Shown piece after piece: positions 10,757 through 19,009 of a stretch of 64,000 bases of DNA. Positions within the stretch are counted from its first letter, which is position 1, and every line of letters starts with the position of its first letter. Source of the DNA: Micromonospora sp. NBC_00421 (GTDB lineage Bacteria > Actinomycetota > Actinomycetes > Mycobacteriales > Micromonosporaceae); NCBI RefSeq assembly GCF_036017915.1, contig NZ_CP107929.1:4902001-4966000 (forward strand), written 5' to 3'. The translations under genes were made by a program, and so were the position numbers. The notes under the pieces are model-generated. The model was not told where the DNA came from. It did not search any database and saw only the letters and a list, made by a program, of their open reading frames with translations.

Positions 10757-11389
10757 TCAGAAGCGGGGCATGCCGCCGAACTGGCGGTCACCGGCGTCAC
10801 CGAGGCCCGGGACGATGAACATGTTGTCGTTCAGCCCCTCGTCGATCGACGCGGTGACCAGCCGCAGCGGCAGCCCGGACCGCTCCAGCCGAGCGATGCC
10901 GACCGGCGCGGCGAGCACGCAGAGCACGGTGATGTCGGTGCAGCCCCGGTCGGCGAGCAGCCGGCAGCAGTGCTCCAGCGAACCGCCGGTGGCCAGCATC
11001 GGGTCGAGCACCAGCACCGGCAGCCCGGCCAGCTCCCGGGGCAGCGACTCCATGTAGGCGCGCGGCTCGTACGTCTCCTCGTCGCGGGCCAGGCCGACGA
11101 AGCCCATCGACGACTCCGGCAGCAGCCCGAGCGCGGCGTCGGCCATCCCGAGGCCGGCCCGCAGCACCGGCACCAGCAGCGGCGGGTTCGCCAACCGGGT
11201 GCCCTCGGCCCCGGTGACCGGGGTCTGCACCGGGTACTTCTCGACCGGGAAGGTGCGCGCGGCCTCGTACACCAGCATGGTGGTGAGTTCGTGCAGCGCG
11301 GCCCGGAACGACGACGAGTCGGTCCGGGCGTCCCGCATGGCGGTCAGCCGCGACTGGGCGAGCGGGTGGTCAATGACGTGTACGTCCAC
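10757..11389 (-). CDS. upp: Uracil phosphoribosyltransferase
   Basis: A 210-residue enzyme converting uracil plus PRPP to UMP in pyrimidine salvage. The PRPP-binding motif is DPMLATGGS (129-137). The uracil-binding C-terminal segment [14 protein letters not shown] and the family N-terminus [16 protein letters not shown] are present, and length matches Upp. Start ATG 11389. It is divergent from deoC across 145 bases, so pyrimidine-base salvage and deoxyribose-phosphate breakdown may share this regulatory region. No 3' terminator was recognised. Confidence 0.96.
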   Translation of the reverse strand: MDVHVIDHPLAQSRLTAMRDARTDSSSFRAALHELTTMLVYEAARTFPVEKYPVQTPVTGAEGTRLANPPLLVPVLRAGLGMADAALGLLPESSMGFVGLARDEETYEPRAYMESLPRELAGLPVLVLDPMLATGGSLEHCCRLLADRGCTDITVLCVLAAPVGIARLERSGLPLRLVTASIDEGLNDNMFIVPGLGDAGDRQFGGMPRF

Positions 11390-11521
11390 GATCGCTCAAC
11401 CTACCGGTCCGGCCCCGCCGGCAGTACGGGTGCGCGGCGGGCCGCGACGCCGCTCACCCACAGTGCCGTTGCGCCGCCCACCCTGAGCACTGTGACCAGG
11501 ATCACCCGACGCGCGGCTGCG

Positions 11522-11527
11522 TAGTAT
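11522..11527 (+). promoter_or_regulatory. -10 hexamer TAGTAT for leaderless deoC
   Basis: TAGTAT is followed by exactly 7 bases (TCGGGGC) and then ATG 11535. There is no Shine-Dalgarno in the gap, so transcription probably starts at the start codon. No strong -35 is apparent. Confidence 0.55.
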
Positions 11528-11534
11528 TCGGGGC

Positions 11535-12524
11535 ATGACGGCGACAACGACGTCGGCCCGGTCGGACCTGTCCGAGCTGGGGCGATCCGAGACCGCGTTG
11601 CGGACCTTCCTGCACGGCCTGCCCGGGGTGGACCAGGTCGGCGCGGAGCAGCGGGCGGCACAGCTCGGCACCCGCTCGATCAAGACCACCGCCAAGGCCC
11701 AGGCGATCGACCTGGCCATCCGGATGGTCGACCTGACCACCCTGGAGGGGGCCGACACCCCGGGCAAGGTACGCGCCCTGGCCGCCAAGGCACTGCGCCC
11801 GGACCCGGCCGACCCGACCTGCCCGCACGTCGGCGCGGTCTGCGTCTACCCGGCGATGGTGCCGTACGTGGCCGAGGTGCTGCGCGGCAGCGCCGTGCAC
11901 CTGGCCAGCGTGGCGACCGCGTTCCCGTCCGGGCAGGCGCCCCTCGACGTCAAGCTCGCCGACACCCGGGCGGCCGTCGCCGCCGGAGCCGACGAGATCG
12001 ACATGGTGATCAACCGGGGTGCGTTCCTGGCCGGGCGCTACACCGAGGTCTACGACGAGATCAAGGCGGTCAAAGAGGCCTGTGGCTCTGCTGATGGCGG
12101 TCGCCAGGGGCGACCGGCAGCCCACCTCAAGGTGATCCTGGAGACCGGCGAGTTGGCCACCTACGACAACGTCCGGCGGGCCTCCTGGCTGGCGATGCTG
12201 GCCGGCGGCGACTTCATCAAGACCTCCACCGGCAAGGTCCCGGTCGCCGCCACCCTGCCGGTGACCCTGGTGATGCTGGAGGCGGTCCGCGACTTCCGGG
12301 CCGCCACCGGGAGGCAGGTCGGCGTGAAGCCGGCCGGCGGGATCAAGAACACCAAGGACGCGATCAAGTACCTGGTCATGGTCAACGAGACCGTCGGCGC
12401 CGACTGGCTGAGCCCGGACTGGTTCCGGTTCGGCGCGTCCAGCCTGCTCAACGACCTGCTCATGCAGCGCACCAAGCTGACGACCGGCATCTACTCCGGT
12501 CCCGACTACTTCACCCTGGACTGA
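11535..12524 (+). CDS. deoC: Deoxyribose-phosphate aldolase
   Basis: A 329-residue class I aldolase cleaving 2-deoxyribose 5-phosphate to glyceraldehyde 3-phosphate and acetaldehyde. The Schiff-base lysine is Lys199 in HLKVILETG, the second conserved lysine is in GVKPAGGIKN (about 274), and the proton-relay Asp is in DEIDMVIN (about 156). It is the long DeoC form. An apparent in-frame insert, SADGGRQGRPA (about 185-196), sits just before the Schiff-base strand and is encoded by a DNA palindrome. Two ALDH-family genes follow directly (2-base gap), which suits oxidation of the acetaldehyde released. The -10 box 7 bases upstream suggests leaderless expression. Confidence 0.95.
   Translation: MTATTTSARSDLSELGRSETALRTFLHGLPGVDQVGAEQRAAQLGTRSIKTTAKAQAIDLAIRMVDLTTLEGADTPGKVRALAAKALRPDPADPTCPHVGAVCVYPAMVPYVAEVLRGSAVHLASVATAFPSGQAPLDVKLADTRAAVAAGADEIDMVINRGAFLAGRYTEVYDEIKAVKEACGSADGGRQGRPAAHLKVILETGELATYDNVRRASWLAMLAGGDFIKTSTGKVPVAATLPVTLVMLEAVRDFRAATGRQVGVKPAGGIKNTKDAIKYLVMVNETVGADWLSPDWFRFGASSLLNDLLMQRTKLTTGIYSGPDYFTLD
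12096..12118 (+). repeat. Short palindrome inserted in the deoC coding sequence
   Basis: GGCGGTCGCC-AGG-GGCGACCGGC: 10-base arms with one mismatch around a 3-base loop. It encodes the GGRQGRP part of a segment absent from the usual DeoC reading into AHLKVILETG. It looks like a small palindromic element that inserted in frame. No second copy was seen in this window. Confidence 0.5.
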
Positions 12525-12526
12525 GC

Positions 12527-13954
12527 ATGATGTTCGAATACGCCCCTGCGCCCGAGTCGCGCGCGATCGTCGACATCAGGTCGTCCTACGGTCTGTTCAT
12601 CGACGGCGAATTCGTCGACGGCGAAAATCTCGACAAGACGGTCAACCCGGCCACCGAGGAGGTGCTCGCCGAGGTCACCTGGGCCGGCACGCAGGACGTC
12701 GACCGGGCGGTCCGCGCCGCCCGCAAGGCGTACGACAAGGTCTGGGGGCCGATGCCGGGCCGGGACCGGGCCAAGTACCTGTACCGGATCGCCCGGATCG
12801 TCCAGGAACGCTCCCGCGAGCTGGCGGTGCTGGAGTCGCTCGACAACGGCAAGCCGATCCGGGAATCCCGGGACGTCGACCTGCCGCTTGTCGCCGCGCA
12901 CTTCTTCTACTACGCCGGCTGGGCCGACAAGCTGCCGCACGCGGGGTTCGGGGCCGACCCGCAGCCGCTCGGGGTGGCCGCCCAGGTCATCCCGTGGAAC
13001 TTCCCGCTGCTCATGCTCGCCTGGAAGGTCGCCCCGGCGCTCGCCGCCGGCAACACCGTGGTGCTCAAGCCCGCCGAGACCACCCCGCTGACCGCGCTGC
13101 TGTTCGCCGAGATCTGCCAGCAGGCCGACCTGCCGGCCGGCGTGGTCAACATCGTCACCGGCGCGGGCGACACCGGCCGGGCGCTGGTGGAGCACCCGGG
13201 CGTGGACAAGGTCGCCTTCACCGGCTCCACCGGGGTCGGCAAGGCCATCGCCCGGTCGGTGGCCGGCACCCGCAAGAAGGTCACCCTGGAGCTGGGCGGC
13301 AAGGCCGCCAACATCGTCTACGACGACGCTCCGGTCGACCAGGCCGTCGAGGGGATCGTCAACGGCATCTTCTTCAACCAGGGTCACGTCTGCTGCGCCG
13401 GCTCCCGGCTGCTGGTCCAGGAGAACGTCGCCGAGCAGGTGCTCGACGCGCTCAAGCGACGGATGGCGCTGCTGCGGGTCGGCGACCCGCTGGACAAGAA
13501 CACCGACGTCGGGGCGATCAACTCGGCCGCCCAGCTCGCCCGGATCCGGGAACTGTCCGACGCCGGGGCCGCCGAGGGCGCGCAGCGCTGGTCACCGCCG
13601 TGCGAGCTGCCCGACCGGGGATTCTGGTTCGCGCCGACGATCTTCACCGGGGTCACCCAGGCGCACCGGGTCGCCCGCGAGGAGATCTTCGGCCCGGTGC
13701 TGTCGGTGCTGACCTTCCGCACCCCGGCCGAGGCGGTGGAGAAGGCCAACAACACGCCCTACGGGCTGTCGGCCGGGATCTGGACCGACAAGGGCTCCCG
13801 CATCCTGTGGACGGCCGACCGGCTGCGCGCCGGGGTGGTCTGGGCCAACACGTTCAACAAGTTCGACCCGACCTCGCCGTTCGGCGGCTACAAGGAGTCG
13901 GGCTACGGCCGCGAGGGTGGCCGGCACGGGCTGGAGGCGTACCTCAATGTCTGA
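12527..13954 (+). CDS. Aldehyde dehydrogenase family protein
   Basis: A 475-residue NAD(P)-dependent aldehyde dehydrogenase. Cofactor and catalytic motifs are complete: VIPWNFPLLMLAWK, KPAETTPLTA, FTGSTGVGK, the general base Glu in LELGGK, the nucleophile in GHVCCAGSR (Cys289 or 290), EEIFGPVLSVL and the C-terminal PFGGYKESGYGRE. It is placed 2 bases after deoC and overlaps the truncated ALDH paralogue by 8 bases, so all three are one operon. Acetaldehyde from DeoC is a plausible substrate by context; specificity is not visible. Two adjacent ATGs (12527 and 12530) could serve. Confidence 0.93.
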   Translation: MMFEYAPAPESRAIVDIRSSYGLFIDGEFVDGENLDKTVNPATEEVLAEVTWAGTQDVDRAVRAARKAYDKVWGPMPGRDRAKYLYRIARIVQERSRELAVLESLDNGKPIRESRDVDLPLVAAHFFYYAGWADKLPHAGFGADPQPLGVAAQVIPWNFPLLMLAWKVAPALAAGNTVVLKPAETTPLTALLFAEICQQADLPAGVVNIVTGAGDTGRALVEHPGVDKVAFTGSTGVGKAIARSVAGTRKKVTLELGGKAANIVYDDAPVDQAVEGIVNGIFFNQGHVCCAGSRLLVQENVAEQVLDALKRRMALLRVGDPLDKNTDVGAINSAAQLARIRELSDAGAAEGAQRWSPPCELPDRGFWFAPTIFTGVTQAHRVAREEIFGPVLSVLTFRTPAEAVEKANNTPYGLSAGIWTDKGSRILWTADRLRAGVVWANTFNKFDPTSPFGGYKESGYGREGGRHGLEAYLNV

Positions 13955-14771
13955 GCGGGTCGCGGTACGCAAGACGTACAAGCTCTTCATCGGCGGGAAG
14001 TTCCCGCGCAGCGAGTCGGGACGGTCGTATCTCGTGCAGTCCTCGAACGTGTCACTGGCCTCTCGCAAGGACGCGCGGGACGCCGTGGTCGCCGCGCGGG
14101 CCGCCGTCAAGGGGTGGGCCGGCGCGACCGCGTACAACAGGGGTCAGATCCTCTACCGGGTGGCCGAGATGCTGGAGGGCCGCCGCGAGCAGTTCGTCGC
14201 GCTCGGCATCCCCGGCGACGAGGTGGACGCGGCGATCGACCGCTGGGTCTGGTATGCCGGCTGGGCCGACAAGCTCCCCCAGGTGTACGGCGGCGCGAAC
14301 CCGGTCGCCGGGCCGTACTTCAACCTCTCCGCGCCCGAGCCGACCGGGGTGGTGGCCGTGGTGGCCCCCGAGACCCCGGCGCTGCTCGGCCTGGTCAGCG
14401 TGATCGCCCCGGCCATCGTCACCGGCAACACGGTGGTGGTGACGGCCTCCCCGTCGGCCCCGCTGGCGGCGGTGACCCTGGCCGAGGTGCTTGCCACCTC
14501 CGACCTGCCCGGCGGGGTGGTCAACCTGCTCACCGGCCGGATCACCGAGACCGCGCCGACGCTTGCCGCGCACCTGGACGTCAACGCGATCGACCTGGCC
14601 GGGGTGACCGACCCCGAGTTGGCGACCGACCTGGAGGCCAGGGCGGCGGAGAACCTCAAGCGGGTCCTCCGGCCGACCTCGGCCGACCACGACTGGACGG
14701 GCGACCCGGGCCTGGCCCGGATGACCGCCCTGCTGGAGACCAAGACGGTCTGGCACCCCAAGGGGGTGTGA
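13947..14771 (+). CDS. Truncated ALDH-like protein lacking the catalytic domain
   Basis: A 274-residue paralogue of the preceding gene that keeps only the N-terminal, cofactor-domain half. YKLFIGGKFPRSESGR, WYAGWADKLPQVYGG, VVAVVAPETPALLGL and GGVVNLLTG align with the full ALDH. The Rossmann-end FTGSTxxG is replaced by LAGVTDPELATD, and there is no ELGGK and no catalytic Cys. It ends with its own helical tail (ALLETKTVWHPKGV), so it looks like a maintained protein rather than a recent truncation. It overlaps the full ALDH start-to-stop (ATG inside the end of the previous gene), suggesting a fixed ratio and perhaps a hetero-oligomer. Enzymatic activity is not expected. Confidence 0.87.
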   Translation: MSERVAVRKTYKLFIGGKFPRSESGRSYLVQSSNVSLASRKDARDAVVAARAAVKGWAGATAYNRGQILYRVAEMLEGRREQFVALGIPGDEVDAAIDRWVWYAGWADKLPQVYGGANPVAGPYFNLSAPEPTGVVAVVAPETPALLGLVSVIAPAIVTGNTVVVTASPSAPLAAVTLAEVLATSDLPGGVVNLLTGRITETAPTLAAHLDVNAIDLAGVTDPELATDLEARAAENLKRVLRPTSADHDWTGDPGLARMTALLETKTVWHPKGV

Positions 14772-14812
14772 TCGCGGGTGTCCTGCCTTGGGAGGGGTTC
14801 TACTACGGGGGG

Positions 14813-14818
14813 TAGGAT
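14813..14818 (+). promoter_or_regulatory. -10 hexamer TAGGAT with CTAC/GTAG dyad, for blaI-like gene
   Basis: TAGGAT is followed by 6 bases and then GTG 14825, a leaderless arrangement. Just upstream, CTAC at about 14800-14803 and GTAG at about 14812-14815 form a dyad overlapping the -10 box, a plausible site for autorepression by the encoded BlaI-type repressor. The operator is inference. Confidence 0.5.
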
Positions 14819-14824
14819 TAGCGG

Positions 14825-15313
14825 GTGACTCGGTTGGGCGATCTTGAGCGGGCGGTGATGGACGTGCTCTGGGACGTGGTCCCGGGCACGTCGGACGGGG
14901 TGACCGTGCGCGAGGTCGCCGAGGCGCTGGACGGGCGCGAGTTGGCGTACACGACGGTGATGACGGTGCTGGACCGGCTCGCCGGCAAGGGCATGGTGCA
15001 GCGGGAACGCGAGGGACGGGCGTGGCGCTACCGGGCCGCCGCCAGCCGTGAGGCGCACATCGCCCGGCTCATGCTCGACGCCCTGGACCTCGGCGGCAGC
15101 CGGGACGCCGCGCTGGTGCGCTTCGCCCGCTCGGTGACCGGCACCGAGGCCGAGGTGCTGCGGGCGGCGCTCGGCGCGGAGGCGGGCCTGACCGGTGCCG
15201 AGCCGACCCGGCACGAGGTACCACCGACCCGGCACGAGGCGGGGCTGACCGACCGTGCCGAGGATCACCGGGTCAGCCGGGCCAGGGTCGCCGACGAGGC
15301 GACGGACCGGTAG
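14825..15313 (+). CDS. BlaI/MecI/CopY family transcriptional repressor
   Basis: A 162-residue regulator. The winged helix-turn-helix fills residues 1-75 (LGDLERAVMDVLW, TVREVAEAL, AYTTVMTVLDRLAGKGMVQRE), followed by the dimerisation helices REAHIARLMLDALD. The C-terminal 30 residues are a low-complexity tail with two THRE-like repeats (EPTRHEV, PPTRHEA). Partnering with the M56 metalloprotease gene 10 bases downstream is the classical BlaI-BlaR1 layout. In actinobacteria such pairs often respond to cell-wall or respiratory stress rather than conferring beta-lactam resistance. Leaderless start at GTG. Confidence 0.92.
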   Translation: MTRLGDLERAVMDVLWDVVPGTSDGVTVREVAEALDGRELAYTTVMTVLDRLAGKGMVQREREGRAWRYRAAASREAHIARLMLDALDLGGSRDAALVRFARSVTGTEAEVLRAALGAEAGLTGAEPTRHEVPPTRHEAGLTDRAEDHRVSRARVADEATDR

Positions 15314-15323
15314 GGCGACCACC

Positions 15324-16229
15324 GTGGCGTACGCCGTGCACTTCGCCGGGGCGGTCCTGGCCTGCTGGCTGACCGCTCAGGTCCTGGCCGGTTCCACCTG
15401 GACATGGCGGGCCCCCCGGGTCGCGATCGTCTGCTGGCAGGCGGTCGGGCTGGCGCTCGGCCTGTCCGCGATGGGCCTGCCGATGGCGCTCGGGCTCGCC
15501 GCGTACGACCGACCGACAGGCGGTGCGCTGCTGGCCCTCGCCGACGACCTCGGCCACGGCACGCTCCCGGTCGGGGTGACCGCCGTCCACCTGGGCCTGG
15601 TGGGGGTCGGCTTCGGCATCGGCGCGGTGCTGCTCGCCACGACCGTACGCAGCGTGCACTCCACCGTCCGGGCCCAGCGTCGCCATCGGGACCTGCTCAC
15701 CCTGGTCGCCCGGCGGGACCCGACGGTTCCCGGCGCGCTGGTGCTCGACCATCCCAGCGCCGCCGCGTACTGCCTGCCCGGGGTGCGACCCCGGGTGGTG
15801 GTCAGCGCCGGCACCCTCAGCCTGCTGGACCGGGCCGAGTTGGCGGCGGTACTCGCCCACGAGCGGGCACACGCCCAGGAGCGGCACGACCTGGTGCTGC
15901 TGCCGTTCACCGCACTCTGCCGGGCACTGCCCTGGTTCCGCTGGGTACGCGCCGCACACGAGCGGGTGGCCCTGCTGGTCGAGATGCGGGCCGACGACAA
16001 GGCCCGTGAGCTGCACGCCGAGGCGCCACTGGCGGGCGCGCTGCGCCGCTTCGCCGCCTGCGGTGACCGGGTCACCCCGGCCGGCGCGCTGGGCATGGGT
16101 GACCGCGATCTCGACGTACGGGTGCAGCGGCTGCTCGCCGCCGACCGGCCGCCCCGGCTGCTGGGTGCCGCCGCGCTGGCGGTGACGACCACCCTGGCCG
16201 CCCTCCCGATCTCCCTCTTCCTGAGCTGA
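15324..16229 (+). CDS. M56 family integral-membrane metallopeptidase
   Basis: A 301-residue membrane protease of the BlaR1/MecR1 peptidase type. Four to five hydrophobic segments (about 5-25, 35-58, 85-110, and one near the C-terminus) surround a cytoplasmic-facing zinc motif HERAH (179-183) in LAHERAHAQERHD, with a downstream Glu in VEMRADDKA. There is no C-terminal penicillin-binding sensor domain. It is expected to cleave the cognate BlaI-like repressor encoded just upstream. GTG 15324 follows the BlaI stop by 10 bases and begins directly with a hydrophobic helix. Confidence 0.9.
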   Translation: MAYAVHFAGAVLACWLTAQVLAGSTWTWRAPRVAIVCWQAVGLALGLSAMGLPMALGLAAYDRPTGGALLALADDLGHGTLPVGVTAVHLGLVGVGFGIGAVLLATTVRSVHSTVRAQRRHRDLLTLVARRDPTVPGALVLDHPSAAAYCLPGVRPRVVVSAGTLSLLDRAELAAVLAHERAHAQERHDLVLLPFTALCRALPWFRWVRAAHERVALLVEMRADDKARELHAEAPLAGALRRFAACGDRVTPAGALGMGDRDLDVRVQRLLAADRPPRLLGAAALAVTTTLAALPISLFLS

Positions 16230-16341
16230 CGCCCCGCACCCACCCGCCCCTCACACTCACCCGCTCCCCGCACCCACCTGCTCCCTTGCACGTCACCACC
16301 CAGGGCCGTGCTGTCCCAAGATCGCACTACATCCAGGTTCT

Positions 16342-16537
16342 CAACACCGTTGCGTTAGGTGGAACGGCTCTTCGTCAACCAGCGCTGCCTCGCCGATCAT
16401 GGAGTTGTGGTGGGCGACAGAACGCCCGTAAAGCCCCCAAGGTCGGCACCACCACTCCATGATCGCCAAGCGGGCCCACCCCGCTCCCCGATCGGGCAGG
16501 TTGACCAGCCGCCCACGGCGTTGACGCAACGGTGTTG
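16342..16537. repeat. MITE-like element with nested inverted repeats
   Basis: The ends are perfect 14-base inverted repeats, CAACACCGTTGCGT (16342-16355) and its complement (16524-16537). Inside, a second inverted repeat pairs 16394-16412 with 16447-16465 over 19 bases with one mismatch (core GATCATGGAGT...). At about 196 bp, with no transposase, it fits a miniature inverted-repeat or intergenic palindromic element. Target-site duplication is not obvious. Confidence 0.5.
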
Positions 16538-16680
16538 GTTTCCTAGTTAGAGCACGATCTTGCGCACGGCGGCGTGGGCGGGTGTGCGTGGGCGGGTGTG
16601 CGTGGGCGGGCGGGCGTGGGCGGCGTGAGGCGGGGTGGTGGGGTGGCGGGGAGGGTTGGGGGTTGGTGCGCGGCTTATAG

Positions 16681-16708
16681 GTAGGCAAGCTACGTGTAGG
16701 GTGGCTAC
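16681..16708. promoter_or_regulatory. Tandem GTAG-N5-CTAC operators over the cydA promoter
   Basis: Two 13-bp dyads, GTAG-GCAAG-CTAC (16681-16693) and GTAG-GGTGG-CTAC (16696-16708), lie 2 bases apart. The second contains a -10-like TAGGGT (16697-16702). The same GTAG-N5-CTAC pattern sits immediately upstream of the padR gene (23835-23847), so PadR is the likely ligand, acting as repressor of cydABCD. This is inferred from sequence identity of the half-sites only. Confidence 0.6.
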
Positions 16709-16739
16709 GACAAGCGAGCCAACCCCTTGGAGAGCGGTC

Positions 16740-17990
16740 ATGGACACCCTGCTCCTCGCGCGCCTGCAGTTCGCCACCACCACCTCGCTGCACTTCCTCT
16801 TCGTCGTGGTCACCCTCGGGCTGGTCACCCTGCTGGTCGGCATGCAGACCACGTGGTTCCTCACCGGGAACCCGAAGTGGGAACGGCTGACCCGCTTCTG
16901 GGGCCAGCTCTACGTGATCAACTACGTGCTCGGCATCGCCAGCGGCATCGTCATGGAGTTCCAGTTCGGGCTGAACTGGAGCGGGCTGTCGCGCTACGTC
17001 GGCAACGTCTTCGGGGCCCCGTTGGCGATCGAGACGCTCGTGGCGTTCTTCCTGGAATCCACATTCCTCGGCATGTGGATCTTCGGCTGGCACCGGTTGC
17101 GTCGGGGGGTGCACCTGGCGCTGCTCTGGGGAGTCGCGCTCACCGCGTACGCCTCCGCTTTCTGGATCATGGTGGCGAACGCCTGGCTCCAGCACCCGGT
17201 CGGCTACCAGGTACGCGACGGCGTCGCCCAGCTCACCGACTTCGGGGCGCTGCTCACCAATCCGACCCTGGGGATGGCCCTCGGCCACGTGCTCGCCGCC
17301 GGCCTGCTCACCGGGGGCATGCTGATGGCCTCGGTCAGCGCCTGGCACCTGCTGCGGCGTACCACCGACTTCGCCCTGCACCGCACCTCGCTGCGGATCG
17401 GGCTGGTGACCGCGGCCCTGGCGGTCAGTCTGGTGCAGGGTTTCGGCTTCGCCCAGTTCGGGCCGGTCGGCGAGTTCCAACCCACCAAGTTCGGCGGCGG
17501 CCCGACCGCCGACGCCGCGGTCGCCGAGTGGACCACCCGGTTCGGCCCGGGTGACTACACCCCACCGGCGCTGTCCAGCGTCGGACTCGGCTTCATGATC
17601 CTGATCGGCTTCACCCTGGGCTGCGTCTGGCTGCTGCTGCCGCTGCTCTGGCGGGACCTGGTGATCCGGCTGCGTTTCCCGCTCTGGCTGACCCTGCTCG
17701 CCCTGCCGCTGCCCTTCGTCGCGGTGATCCTCGGCTGGCTCGCCCGGGAGGTCGGCCGGCAGCCCTGGGCCGCGTACGGGCTGCTCCCCACGGGCCGGGC
17801 CGTCTCCGACGTCGACCCGGGCCTGATGCTCGCCTCGCTGATCGGCTTCAGCCTGCTGCTCGGCGCGCTCACCGTCGCCAACTGGACGCTGCTCGCCCGG
17901 CACGCCGCCCGGGGCGCCACCGATCCGGCGCTCGGTCGTCCGCCCGGCGTCCTCGGGGACGAGCCCCGGCCCACCCCCGCCTTCGCCTGA
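16740..17990 (+). CDS. cydA: Cytochrome bd ubiquinol/menaquinol oxidase subunit I
   Basis: A 416-residue, nine-helix haem-bearing subunit of the bd-type terminal oxidase in the plasma membrane, oxidising quinol and reducing O2. The N-terminal haem-ligand His is His18 in ATTTSLHFLFV. FFLESTFLGMWIFGW (the conserved Glu region), WIMVANAWLQHPVG, and the quinol-site GRQPW (about 339-343) are all present. The Q-loop is short, as in actinobacteria and Bacillus. First gene of cydABCD, 11 bases before cydB. ATG 16740 has GGAGAG upstream. Expression is probably controlled by the GTAG-N5-CTAC dyads. Confidence 0.96.
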   Translation: MDTLLLARLQFATTTSLHFLFVVVTLGLVTLLVGMQTTWFLTGNPKWERLTRFWGQLYVINYVLGIASGIVMEFQFGLNWSGLSRYVGNVFGAPLAIETLVAFFLESTFLGMWIFGWHRLRRGVHLALLWGVALTAYASAFWIMVANAWLQHPVGYQVRDGVAQLTDFGALLTNPTLGMALGHVLAAGLLTGGMLMASVSAWHLLRRTTDFALHRTSLRIGLVTAALAVSLVQGFGFAQFGPVGEFQPTKFGGGPTADAAVAEWTTRFGPGDYTPPALSSVGLGFMILIGFTLGCVWLLLPLLWRDLVIRLRFPLWLTLLALPLPFVAVILGWLAREVGRQPWAAYGLLPTGRAVSDVDPGLMLASLIGFSLLLGALTVANWTLLARHAARGATDPALGRPPGVLGDEPRPTPAFA

Positions 17991-18001
17991 GAGGACCCCC
18001 G

Positions 18002-19009
18002 ATGGCACTCGTCTGGTTCGCCCTGCTCGGCCTCTTCTTCGCCGGCTACCTCGTCCTCGGCGGCCTGGACTACGGGGTGGGCCTGCTGCTCGCCCGGCAC
18101 GACACCCCGGCCGCCCGCCGTGCCGGGCTCACCGCGCTCGGCCCGTTCTTCCTCGGCAACGAGGTCTGGCTGGTGGCCGCCGTCGGCATTCTCTTCGGCG
18201 CCTTCCCCACCCTGGAAGGGGAACTCCTCTCCGGCCACTACCCCGCCGTGGCCGGGGCGTTGGTCGGGGTGATCCTGGTCACCGCCGGGGTGCAGCTGCG
18301 CAGCCGCCCCACCGGACCGGCCGCCCGCCGGGGGTGGGACCGGGTGATCGTGGCCGGCAGCGCGCTGGCCGCGTTCGGCTGGGGCGCGCTGCTCGCCGGG
18401 CTGCTCCAGGGCCTGCCGATCCACACCGACGGTCGCGTCGCCGGGCAGACCCACCTGGCGACCCCGTTCGTCGCCGCCACCGGGCTCGCCCTGCTCACCC
18501 TGGTCGCGGCGCACGGTGCGACCTTCCTCACCCTGCGACTGCCGGCCGCCGACGCGCCGGCCACCGCCCGGCTGGCCCGCCGGTTGGTCGTCGGGGCACT
18601 CGCCGCGGTCGCCACCGCCACCGCGCTCGGCCTGCTCTCCGAGCGGGTACGCGCGGCGACCCGCCAGCCGCTGCCCGCCGTACTGCTTGTGGTGCTGCTG
18701 GTCGGGGCGCTGCTGGCGGCCCGTGCGGCGCTCGGTCGGGGTCGTCCCGGGGTGGCCCTGGCCGCCACCGGCGCGGCGCTCGCGCTACCGGTGGCCCTGG
18801 TCGGCGCGGCGCTCTGGCCGGCCGTGCTGGTCTCCACGGTCGACCCCGCGGCCACGGTGGACGTCGCCGACGCGGCGGCCAGCGGGCCGACGCTGCGGCT
18901 GCTGGGCTGGCTGACGCTGCCCCTGCTGCCGGCCCTACTAGGCTTCCAGGCAATGTGCTGGTGGGTGTTCCGGGGACGGACCGACGGCAGGGGACCGGTG
19001 TACTGGTGA
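18002..19009 (+). CDS. cydB: Cytochrome bd oxidase subunit II
   Basis: A 335-residue multispanning partner of CydA. The N-terminus FALLGLFFAGYLVLGGLDYGVGLLL and the segment GPFFLGNEVWLVAAVGILFGAFP are diagnostic of CydB, with GLLQGLPI and repeated hydrophobic helices to the C-terminal PALLGFQAMCWWVF. It carries no haem of its own but is required for assembly and quinol oxidation. The ATG lies 11 bases after cydA, and the stop overlaps the GTG of cydD (GTGA), giving translational coupling. Confidence 0.95.
   Translation: MALVWFALLGLFFAGYLVLGGLDYGVGLLLARHDTPAARRAGLTALGPFFLGNEVWLVAAVGILFGAFPTLEGELLSGHYPAVAGALVGVILVTAGVQLRSRPTGPAARRGWDRVIVAGSALAAFGWGALLAGLLQGLPIHTDGRVAGQTHLATPFVAATGLALLTLVAAHGATFLTLRLPAADAPATARLARRLVVGALAAVATATALGLLSERVRAATRQPLPAVLLVVLLVGALLAARAALGRGRPGVALAATGAALALPVALVGAALWPAVLVSTVDPAATVDVADAAASGPTLRLLGWLTLPLLPALLGFQAMCWWVFRGRTDGRGPVYW

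Larger units (their letters stand above)
16230..16739. other. Intergenic stretch upstream of cydA
   Basis: Contains no supported gene. From left to right it holds a CA-rich stretch (16230-16300), a repeat element with terminal inverted repeats (16342-16537), a GT-rich stretch with three imperfect copies of GCGGGTGTGCGTGG (about 16570-16620), and the cyd promoter/operator region (16671-16739). A GGAGAG ribosome site lies about 10 bases before cydA. Confidence 0.6.

Noticed and set aside
15324..16229. BlaR1 beta-lactam sensor
   Set aside because: The M56 protease lacks the extracellular penicillin-binding domain, so beta-lactam sensing cannot be claimed.
16560..16680. GT-rich repeats as a possible origin or coding segment
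   Set aside because: No DnaA boxes, no AT-rich unwinding region and no protein-like frame; left as a low-complexity intergenic stretch.
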